This document shows positions 31,836 to 41,559 of a stretch of 64,000 nucleotides of DNA, in pieces; the first letter of the stretch is position 1, and each line of letters starts with the position of its first letter. The notes below the pieces were generated by a model, which saw only the letters and a program-made list of their open reading frames with translations, did no database searches and was not told the origin of the DNA. This DNA comes from Bolinopsis microptera (taxonomy: Eukaryota > Ctenophora > Tentaculata > Lobata > Bolinopsidae). The translations under genes were made by a program, and so were the position numbers. The stretch is taken from positions 18,181,669 through 18,245,668 of the forward strand of contig NC_087072.1 of NCBI RefSeq assembly GCF_026151205.1. Direction: 5' to 3'.

Positions 31836-34273
31836 GTATATAATTATCACTTTTAATCTGTGATTAACTGTTAAACCCCAAAGTACTGCGGAGTATGGTG
31901 GCAGGAAGCAGCAGTGGTAAATTTGGGTTTTGTTTTTTCACATTATGTTAGTTTAGACCTATTAGCTTATTAATGGGAAGAAAACGGCCGCAGTAAATCG
32001 GGTTTTGCGGTAAATCGGGGTCTAACTGTACATTGTAAAGTTCTCGAATTTCTTATACGTTGTGATCAGATATTAGAGCCGTGAAGATTGAGGTATTGTC
32101 TAATTGCATGGATTGTCTGACAATCGTAACTTTCCAACCTAATCAGAATCAGATCACCTCTAGGGGATCATGTCACTTCGTAATGAACTTTTGATAGGGC
32201 ACTGGTTAAAAGCCTCATGAGTCATGCGAGGATTGCTTGCCATTGTCTAGAACCAATTTGCTTCTTCGAAGTCTACTCCTAAATCCATTTTCTTACATTT
32301 CCGATGATATTTTTAGTTTGGTGCTCTTCGCTTAAGCGGTCTCCTCTAAAGAGGGCATTCCCCCATCAGGAAGAGTTTGATACCAGAAGTTGTAGTAGTG
32401 ATGAGTACGAGGATGCTGATCAGCTCTTCCAGGACAAGAAAGAAGCACACTCCTCTCTTAAGAGGATCGGCTCAGCTCTTCATGCTTCATTTAGGTTTGC
32501 TTCAAGTCTGTGAAAAATGTATTTGTGTTGTCTAGGTTTAGTTATTTCTTATATGACTGATATGGAGAATTTTCGGAGCTCCTTTTATTCCCAAATTTTG
32601 AAGTAAATTGTAGTTTACCTTATCGGATGTTACTTGACCGGACATTTTGTGAACGGACATAATTTTGAACGGACATTAAAATGAACGCTCAAAGGCATTC
32701 ATTTGATATATTAAATTTAACTATCTTGTCGGACTTAATTTGAACGGACATTAAAATGAACACTAGTATAGGGCCTGCAGCGTCCAATTAATGTCCGTTC
32801 AAATAAAGTCCGATAAGCTAGTCAAAAGTATTGCAGTTCAGTGAAAAGTATATCTACTGATAGGATTGGATTTTGTGTTATTATTCCTGGCTTCATCAGG
32901 AAGATTCGTCAGAAGGGACCGGTAAAAGACGAGTGTGGTTACGAAACTTTACCAAACAAAAATGACAGCTGGGAGAAACGGTCCTTCAGAAACCTCCTCA
33001 TCAGCTCCAAAAAATGTAAGCTTCGTTCTAATTTTCCCTCAAACAATTTTCTTTTGAAGAATATTTTTGGATAACCTGATTTGATTCTAAAATGAAAGTT
33101 ATTCACCTTGAGGCACCAGCTATAGCTCTATGAATTTGATTTCAGGGATGGGGTCAAACTCAAAGTCTCCAGTTCCCCACAAGTTGACAAGACGATCGTA
33201 TGAGAGAGAGACGTCTCAAAGTGAGACTTGTCTCCTAGTTCCTCCTACCTTTAACGGACCTGTCCTCAACTCTGAACCTCCTGTCCTCAACTCCGAGCCT
33301 CCTCCTTGTAATGGAGCTAGTGAGGGCAGCCCACACATGGTTCCAACTAGGTTTGTATTTTTATGTAGATTACATACATATACATTTTTGTGGTTATTGG
33401 ACTTAACTAGTCGTTTTAAAGTGGGCTTGTGTCTTTGTCCCCCAAAAATATAACAATACTCCAGTAATTGTACGGTATGGCCACTAACTCGGTCTCCCTT
33501 GTAGGACCGTGTCAGTTTCCTCAGGAATCAGTGTTCCCCTCTCAGTGTACAGCGACTACGAAATACCTGATGAAGTTCTAGAAGCTTCAGTTCATCTTCG
33601 TGATACTTCACTCCAGAACTCTCCTACCCCCCTTATCTCTGAACCCTCCCAAAGCACCCTCTCAGTCAACCATCTCCCAATATCCAAGTCCAGATCAGCT
33701 CATGAAATATGGAACCTAGACTCCGACAGGGTGATCGTCAGGTCACGTGCTAACTCACAGACCCACACTGATCGCTCTAAACATGCAAGCTGTCTGATCG
33801 ACTACTCTCCCACCTCCTCCAGATCTAACAAAGTAAAACTCAAGCGGAAGGGAGTCCTGTCACGTAGTTTTAACCGTAGTTTTAACCGGAAGAAATATGG
33901 CAAATCAATATCGGATATCCTCGGCACCCCTCCCGCTGTGCCGACTGACCGGCGTCCTTCCATTTTGTGCACGTGCTGTAACAGTGTACATGTTTGTCAG
34001 ACTCTTCCAGGCATGTCATTGACTCGTAAAGCAACCCTCTCCTCCTCCCCCTCGAAAATATACGAGAATACCAGACTAAACGTGCCTGGAAATGAACTGG
34101 AGCCTGTAAGTAACGAGGCTGAATCAGACTACGAGACACTCCCGGGTGTATCTTCTCAGAAAACCGACCGCCCTATAGACTATGAGACCTTCTCAGTCAA
34201 ACATAATGCCAATGAGGAGAAGAAACTGATTACGAAGATGTCGACAACGAGGAAACTTCTCTCACACAAATAA
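31731..34273 (+). CDS. Tyrosine-motif-rich protein of unknown family, 5 exons, 450 aa as read
   Basis: Five exons with matched phases join to 1353 nt. No folded domain was recognised and composition suggests disorder: Ser/Arg/Pro-rich with basic stretches (VKLKRKGVLSRSFNR). Acidic tyrosine motifs recur: DEYEDAD, GYETLP, SDYEIPD, IYENTRL, SDYETLP and IDYETF. Such motifs are typical SH2 targets, and YENT fits the Grb2 Y-x-N rule. The N-terminus RRVSS fits a basophilic kinase site. It lies 0.7 kb downstream of the pseudokinase on the same strand. The first exon begins 10 bases before the ATG, so a 5' non-coding exon is likely. The stop at 34271 is probably caused by a one-base break. A disordered signalling adaptor is my inference. 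Confidence 0.72.
32337..32494 (+). CDS. Adaptor-like gene exon 2
   Basis: Acceptor CTTAAG, phase 0 in, phase 2 out. Encodes RSPLKRAFPHQEEFD and the acidic tyrosine stretch SSDEYEDADQLF. The upstream TTTTAG acceptor at 32316 would run into a stop. Confidence 0.65.
32640..32818. mobile_element. Small TIR element in intron 2 of the adaptor-like gene
   Basis: CTTGTCGGACTTAATTTGAA (about 32725) and TTCAAATAAAGTCCGATAAG (about 32798) are inverted copies. GAACGGACATTAAAATGAAC also occurs twice. The left end is not clear. No coding capacity. Confidence 0.5.
32900..33015 (+). CDS. Adaptor-like gene exon 3
   Basis: Phase 2 in, phase 1 out. Encodes KIRQKGPVKDECGYETLPNK followed by a basic/aromatic stretch ending ISSKK. 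Confidence 0.72.
33146..33350 (+). CDS. Adaptor-like gene exon 4
   Basis: Phase 1 in, phase 2 out. Ser/Pro-rich, with a small internal duplication (PVLNSEPPVLNSEPP). Confidence 0.72.
33505..34273 (+). CDS. Adaptor-like gene exon 5, ending at a probable frame break
   Basis: A 255-codon exon opens after CCCTTGTAG. It carries SDYEIPD, IYENTRL, SDYETLP and IDYETF, a duplicated SRSFNRSFNR and a Cys pair region (CTCCNSVHVC). The stop at 34271 directly follows a shift near 34217, where the other frame continues with the same kind of sequence. Confidence 0.78.
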
Positions 34274-34473
34274 CATCGACTTTAAGTTTAACTGAGGTAA
34301 CGTTACCTGACTACGTGGCGTCACCAGATAGTATAACTATGAAGTCATCAAATAGTATGACGTCACCAGATAGTATGATATCACCAAATAGTATGACGTC
34401 ATCAGTAACAGACTCGGTTTTTGTTACATCACCTGATTTTCCTTGTCATTGGGACTGTGCTCCCAGAACGTGA
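34217..34473 (+). CDS. Shifted continuation of exon 5
   Basis: From about 34219 the next frame reads EETDYEDVDNEETSLTQ and continues to TGA at 34471 through a repeated six-residue pattern around SPDSM/SPNSM/SSNSM and a DYVASP motif. One missing base in GAGGAGAAGAA would account for it. The same DNA looks like an 18-bp minisatellite with repeated TGACGTCA-type cores. Confidence 0.6.
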
Positions 34474-35470
34474 TTTATTGGCGTATTCTGACATGTGTTC
34501 GACTCCTGTTTTGATATCGCCGGGAGAAATTTCCATTTCTTTGGAGTTGTGACAAAGGAACTCTGAACTTATTGTTCGGCGGCAAATTTATCTTTAAGTC
34601 AAATTTTTTAAATGTTTACGATTAATTTTATTTTAAAGTTTTAACATAGTCGAATTGTCAAGTAATACTAAATGCAGCTTCTTACGTAAAAATGAAACCC
34701 CTCATTGGTGGTAAGGCGACTTGAAATGTATCTAAGAATGTAGGAACAAAGTTGGCTTGAACTTGAATGGAAAGCTTGAAATTAGAATTGTATTTGAATG
34801 TGCAAAGAAATGGAAAAATTGGCTTTTTTTTTAAAAACAAAAAAAAAAAAAAAATGGTGGGGGGTTTGTCAGAGGTCAGGGGGGGGGGGGGGTGGGGGGG
34901 GGGGCGCGCGCGAACTGTCCCCCGCCTGTATTCTCTGTATACCGATGAGAATATCGCTAATCATCGAGTGCCAGTGTGTATGTGTACCTGCTCCACATCC
35001 TACACTTTCGTTTTTTATTCCAAAATAAGTATCATCATGAAAATGTATGTATAGTTATACGTATACTGTTGAATCCATCTTCAATTGTTGTGTGATACGA
35101 TGATTGATTTGTGAAACCTCAAAAAACACTTGATCCAATAATTAAGGTTTGCCAGAATTGAATCCTATATACACTTTCTATGTACTATAACTTATTAGTA
35201 TTACCTGATACCTATGTGGAAAGGTTTTAATTTTATTACTGTTTTAATTTTATTACAGTATTTCAATTCCCCCTGTGCAACGCAGTTTTGTGGGAGCAAT
35301 TTTTCATGACGTCTTTTGGCAATCGGATATCGAAATTTTTGATTTTAAAACTGAAACAGCTACAGATATCACAGTGCTGGCAAGCACGACCGCCGCCATT
35401 ATACTCTAACTCACTACTTATATAATTAACCCCCTTTACTATAGTTAGTAGTATACCCCTTTTACTGTTT
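34474..35470. other. Non-coding; 3' flank of the adaptor-like gene
   Basis: Holds poly-A (near 34838) and poly-G (near 34880-34905) tracts followed by CTGTCCCCCGCCTG, similar in layout to the poly-G repeat near 23750. No exon and no clear AATAAA were seen. The stretch from about 35390 resembles the 5' region of PLE-2. Confidence 0.5.
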
Positions 35471-35473
35471 CTC

Positions 35474-36783
35474 TTGATTCACGATATCAATCCTTCACAG
35501 CTCGGCGAGGCCCAGTGCATGGTGCATCTGATCTCGCCGATCTAGCGAAGAAGCTCAAGCATTACTGGACGCGCGGCCCAGTAAGTAGTGCATCGCGCGG
35601 CGCGGCGCTACAGCTGGTTTTCCAGGCATTAAGATCAAAGGAAGTAGTTAGCAGGCATATTACTTAGTAAGTTCAAAAATTATCATTCAGTGTCAAAAGG
35701 ATGACGAGGATAAGAAATACTACTAGTTATATGGAGGTTTTTAAGAAATTTGCGCAAAATACGCAAAAAACACGAAAATCGCCTTACTGGGAGACCTTAA
35801 ACCATTGATAATGGTTGACCCGGCGCGCGCTACTTTCGTAGCACTTGCATCGGGCCATTTCGAGAAGAAGGCGGCGCGCGCTACATTCGAAGAATTTTTG
35901 CGAGTAACATCGTCAACAGGGGACCTAGCAGGTGTTGTAGCGATGCACTACTGGGTCGCGCGCGCATCAAATAATGCTTCTGCAACCAGTATGCAGATCG
36001 GCGAGATGCGAAGGATTGACATCGTGAATCAAAGCAGGCTGTTATATTTATGTTCATAATCATAGAGATTAGGTTGTAGGTTTATAACCTACCAGGACGC
36101 GCGCCGAGTTGGACTCGTCGACGGTAATATTTGTCTTACGTTGTATGACCCGCCCGCGCTCGAATACGTGCGCGGGCTCCCCACCTTATTATATATATTG
36201 TGAAACAGACCGTTGGGGTCGCAAAAACGTGATACAAGGTAATATATGGAACAAATATTTTGCGAGTATCACCCGTTTATTAAGATTAGGCGGGCATGAC
36301 AGGCTGCTGGCTGAGCGCCGCGCCAGTAAGGAAATCGCCATATTCTGATTCAGGTGCTTTAAAACCATTTAAAAATAAAATTGTGTTGAGATCTGAAATT
36401 TTGCAGTGTGTGTCAGACGTTAAACAAATCGACTGCGAAAAAAGTTTTAGGTGTATCGGAAAGTGGATTTTCTGGAACCCTTGTTTTGTGACAGATTGTC
36501 TTAAAGCATATTTCATATTTATTTGTAGTATAGCGCGATGCGCTACTATTGTACTATGTACTAGTACTAGGCTGCACATCAAATAATTCTTCTCGCAACC
36601 ACAAATTCGGTAGATCGGCGAAATGCATTGTAGGTTTACAACCTACCAAGACGCGCGCCGAGTTGGACTCGTCGACGGTCCAATATATGTAATATGGAAC
36701 AGATATTTTACGAGTATCACCCGTTAACGAAATGCACCACTGGGCCTCGCCGAGCTGTGAGTTATTGACATCGTTAATCAAAT
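35474..36783. mobile_element. Mosaic of GC-rich TIR DNA elements
   Basis: About 50-bp imperfect inverted arms lie at 35474-35525 and 36732-36783, sharing CACAGCTCGGCGAGGCCCAG. A third copy of the outer sequence lies inverted near 36000-36035. Two direct copies of GCGCGCCGAGTTGGACTCGT lie near 36101 and 36652. A piece at about 35629-35770 matches the PLE-2 5' region at 41622-41750, so insertions are layered. No transposase was found. Confidence 0.6.
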
Positions 36784-36789
36784 TTATAG

Positions 36790-38040
36790 ATAGACGATTT
36801 GCATGGCAATCAATTATAGATTATATTCAAATGTCCGTAGATTCAAAGGTTAAGCTTTAAAAAGGTACACTGTACAGCCATTTCGGAGCACAGGTCTTGA
36901 AGATAATTGATTAGACGTACTTCAGTTTACATTGCATTGTATGAAAAATAATTTAACGTCATCATTACCACTTGAGTTAACGGTTTTTAAATGTTAAAGC
37001 TTGATTTTTGAGAAAGTAAAATTAAAACTCTTCAATAATCTATTTTACATAATACATAAAAAGGGGTACGGTAATTTTATTGAAAGTTTGAGCATTGAGG
37101 CAACAATGAAGTTAGATAATTGCACTCAAGCATTCTGAAAATCTACCGAAAAGTTTTCTTAGCTTGCTCCTTCATACCGTGCGTCCTACACATATTTTTA
37201 TGTGTCATGGCGCGGCGTATTTGAAATGAAGATATTTGCTATTAAAGTTTGACGGATGTTACTCGTCTAAATTTCTTCGAAGTAGCGCGCGCCACTTTTT
37301 TCTCGAAATATTATCTATATTATATTTTAAACTTGACGAAATTTCCCCGGCAACGGGGACATAGAAGAAAAAACACCGAGATTCGACCTCAAAATGACCC
37401 TCTGGTGATGCCAAACCCAGCTCGCAAATGGAGTTGAAACCTCGCTATTTTTAGCAGGGTTGTAGAAAAAGGATAGGAATAGGCTATAGCATTCTTAGAA
37501 TTTTGATTTAGGCTTTAGATTTTTTATAATTAACGTCGGAAGTGAGGTAAAATAACCGTTAGAATAATGTCGTTATTTTAGCAAAGGTTTACTGCGCTGT
37601 TGCGTAGCAACGTTAAAATGCACGTGCGCGAGCAAAAACATTTTAACTACGCGCGTTGTTATGCTGTATGCTACGTCATAATTTCAAAACTAGCTCACAT
37701 TTACCATTTACGCTCACGCTATGACTTATATTCATAACTTTGGTTGTGATTGGTATTTTTTGATGCGGTAAAAAGTATCGTTTTGGGAATCCGAATACTA
37801 ACAACGCTGTCGCCATTGTTAGATAAATTCCATTATGTCTACAGTATAACAGAGCTATATGATGAAGAGAAATTAAAACATAACTGATTTTTAAAATTTC
37901 CTCGAACAAAGCTTTCGACTAGCGGGTTTCTAGTATAATATATTTTGAAACTTCGCTTGCTTATCAAACTATATATAAAATACCAATATGCACAAATTTA
38001 AGGTGATTCAATGTTGGATGCGCACGCAACGTTTGCTCAA
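36790..38040. other. No gene seen
   Basis: AT-rich sequence with isolated CpG-rich patches (GCGCGC near 37285). No coding exon or clear repeat structure was resolved. Confidence 0.45.
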
Positions 38041-38047
38041 AGTTTAC

Positions 38048-38541
38048 TTACCTGGGGACCTCAGGCTATCATGTTCATAAACATAGAGACATTAGGCGGA
38101 ATGACAGGCTGAGCGCGGCCCAGTAAAAAGTTTGCACGTGCGAAAGGTGAGAATTTTGCTCTTTCGCAATTCGTGTTTTCCCACGACAGTTAAATGGCAT
38201 TATATATGAATTTAATGCCAACTTGAATGAGTGGCATATTCATTACTGGGCCGCGCTCAGCCTGTCATTCCGCCAAATCTATATGTTAATGAACATAATA
38301 GCCTGGGGTCCTCAGGTAACATATTCAGTCAGTGATGGACAGATATGCTTACCTGAACACAAGGAAATGTTTTCAAAGATAAAATTTCGAAATCGTTGAA
38401 ATTACCTCCTTATTAATGAAGTTATCAGTTTATATTTCGACTTTGTAAAGTACCCTGACATTACCTGGGGACCTCAAGCTATCATGTTCATAAACACGAA
38501 TAGAGATTCGGCGGAATGACAGGCTGAGCGCGGCCCGGTAA
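38048..38541. mobile_element. Inverted-repeat element plus a third arm copy
   Basis: A roughly 78-bp arm at 38048-38126 (containing GGCGGAATGACAGGCTGAGC) is present inverted at 38243-38320 across a 116-bp spacer. A third copy lies in direct orientation at 38461-38541. Related fragments lie near 36290-36330 and 54005-54055, so this is a dispersed TIR family. Confidence 0.75.
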
Positions 38542-38858
38542 ACCCTGACATTAATCAAAAAGAGATGATATTGATATTTGACCAAAGCCCATAATCATGG
38601 GTAGAGTGGACCGCTGCCAGTGTCTCTTTGCTCTTGTAAGGACGGAAAAGGTGTTCTTTAGTCCGTGCCATCACAGGGTGTCGAGTCTCCGTGCTCAGTT
38701 GAGGCTCCAGCCTAGCTAGACTAACGGCTAGGCATCCACAGGGCTTGATTTCTGCAAACCGGTTACGACACGAGGGTTCACGAGTTGCTCTAACCAGAGC
38801 CCTCTCGCTTGCAGTAGCGCGCGACCGCCGGAGTGCGGAGGCGGCAAAGATCCTACTT

Positions 38859-38973
38859 GTGCCTACGCGTACTGCGTGACGCGCTTGTTTCACAAGTAGG
38901 ATCCTACTTGCTCTAACCAGAGCCCTCTCGCTTGCACTTGCAGTAGCGCGTCACGCAGTACGCGTAGGCACAT
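38859..38973. repeat. Inverted repeat of 27-bp arms
   Basis: GTGCCTACGCGTACTGCGTG (about 38860) and its inverse (about 38950) flank about 60 bp. CTCTAACCAGAGCCCTCTCG occurs on both sides (38789 and 38909). It follows the repeat CCCATAATCATGGGTAGAG, which recurs near 52165 and, inverted, near 53945. Confidence 0.7.
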
Positions 38974-39440
38974 GGCTATGTGAAGTTCACGAGGCCTTGC
39001 GTTCTGGGCCAATGGCCTGACGACAAACCGATGGGTTTTAGGAAGAGGCAATGGATGTAGGAGCTTTGGTTAATGACCTTTAATTTTAATGATAGTTCAA
39101 TTCGCAAGTTCATTCACAATTTCATTCATAATTTAGTTCATAGTTGTAATGACCGGATTCGGTCTTATTTGGAATACACTGTACTTTTGAGTCATTGTGT
39201 CAAGCACAGATTTACTTGAGTTACTTCATGCTGGACTGATAGTTTCAGTTCCAGCTAATTGGACGATTGAGAGACGGTAATTTGGAGGATGTTGGGATAA
39301 ACCTACCAACATAATGGCAAATATATTAGGAAATGGTTACTATAAAACAAATGTGAAAATATCAATATTAGGCATTAACGTTAAGAATAAGATGGGGCTG
39401 CCTAGCTGGCAAGCCAAAATGGAGGAGCTACTCCGTGCCC

Positions 39441-40074
39441 ACTTGTGAACCTCCATCACATACATTGCTTAACTAGCGTCGATACATTGCTCACCGTCCG
39501 AGCACTTCAAATATCCTTCTGGACATTCTCTTTCTCAGGACAATGTCCTAATACTGGAAAAAGCTGTCAGACTTCTCGGTTTGCAATTCTTCCCATTCAA
39601 TCAGCGAGTTGTTGCTCTAATCGCATTTGTACGATCGATATTCAGCAACTTTAGCTTTGTAGTTGTAGTTGTAGACTTTGTTCTAACTAAGCATTATATT
39701 TGTCCTATTACTCATGCCCTCGGCAATTTGTAAGCTATTTTACGCAAAAGTGAACTTCATAAAGACGTTGAAAACAATCAAACACCAGCAAATTGTGACA
39801 TATAAGAGATTAAAAACCCACAAATTCTCCATTGAAAGGTACAAGAACCAACTTGTGAACCTCCATCACATACATTGCGTCGATACATTGCTCACCGTCC
39901 TAGCACTTCTGGACATTCTCTTTCTCAGGACAATGTCCTATAATACTGGAAATATTCAGACTTCTCGGTTCCCAATTCTTCCCATTTAATCAGCGAGTTG
40001 TTGCTCTAATCGCACTTGTAGTTAGTAGTACAATCGATATTCAGCAACTTTAGCTTTGTACTTGTAGCTGTAGA
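39441..40074. repeat. Direct repeat of ~230 bp
   Basis: Sequence 39441-39675 recurs at 39851-40074, both starting ACTTGTGAACCTCCATCACA and ending in AACTTTAGCTTTGTA plus a TTGTAG run. Short indels separate the copies. No coding function recognised. Confidence 0.8.
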
Positions 40075-40310
40075 GCACGACCGTCACAACCTGATAATAC
40101 AGGTAATTTATGATGACTATGAGCAATACTCTCAGTCTCACTATTACATTAAGTGTAACGATGTTATTATTTTTAATCGATATAATAGAAATATTAGTTA
40201 GTGTTTAAATGCTCCAAAGCCCTTTATACTTATAGTGTTGAGTTTACGGGTCAGGCGAACATTATAGCATCAAACGTAAAGAAAAGTGTTTCCAGGGAAA
40301 AAAGTCAAAA

Positions 40311-40620
40311 GGGGGGGGGGGGGGGGGGGGAGGGGGGGGGGCGGCCATAATTACATAATATTGCTGTCAGGAGGGGGGGGGGGGGGGGGTTGGGTCTTGA
40401 TTACGGTTGATTACGGAGGGGGGAGGGGGTAAAAATCTTGATTACGTAATTGTGAAGTGTGAACGACTCCTAATCAACTAGCATTCAGCAAACGACCGGA
40501 ATAAGAATTTTGAAATGGACGGGACCGGGACCGGGATTGGTAAATTTTGACCGGGACCGGGATTTTTTATCCAATTTGAAATTGGCCGGGATTAGTCAAA
40601 TTTGACCGGGACCGGGATTT
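40311..40620. repeat. Poly-G tracts and GACCGG minisatellite
   Basis: Long G runs near 40311-40340 and 40373-40390 are followed by several GACCGGGACCGGGATT units. Low complexity; assembly length is unreliable here. Confidence 0.75.
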
Positions 40621-40813
40621 TAGCTTTATTTGGACACAAAATTAAGCGGAATCAACTATTAGTATTAGTGCGGAAGTGATCCATGTTTAAGATGACAATT
40701 TGTTTAAGATTAAATATTTGTTGAGTTTCATACTATAAATGATATGATTTCTATTTTCTACTAAGAGTGCTGAAGTAGAGAAGAGCTCTAGGAATTGTTG
40801 CAAATTGTTTGCA

Positions 40814-40997
<184 letters not shown>

Positions 40998-41559
40998 CAA
41001 TCCCCCCCACCTCCACCAATTAAAAAACTGCTTGATCAGATACGACAGTTGCGCCCAATCGATATAGAAATCCCCCAATTATAATAAAAAGGAAATTTTA
41101 TTCAATAAAAATCGTACGATCATAACGATAGACGCAAAGCTGCGAAGAATGGTCCAGGAAACAAAAGGGAAAATCCATTAAGATTTTTGAGCAAGTTTTA
41201 GGAGGGTCTGTACGTGGCTTTATACTTTTATACCAGAGCTGAGTAGTAGCATCCTGTATAATTACATATATATATATTTCCTGTAGATCCTTGGTATATA
41301 AGCTACATTTGACAGAGCATTGTGTGGAGTGAGCTATGTGCCCATCCTTGGAGAACCCGGCGAATGTCCTTGCTGTACGGCAGTGTTAAACAAGGAACTG
41401 AAACCGAGGGGTTCCGTTCAGGCCCTTCACACTTTGTTTCTGTCTAGTTCTAATGTACCGTCACAATAGTGACTTTAATATATGACGGGATCATAGTATT
41501 ATTATTATATATATTATATTATTATATATTAGTCGTTCATTATTATCTTTATCCTATAG

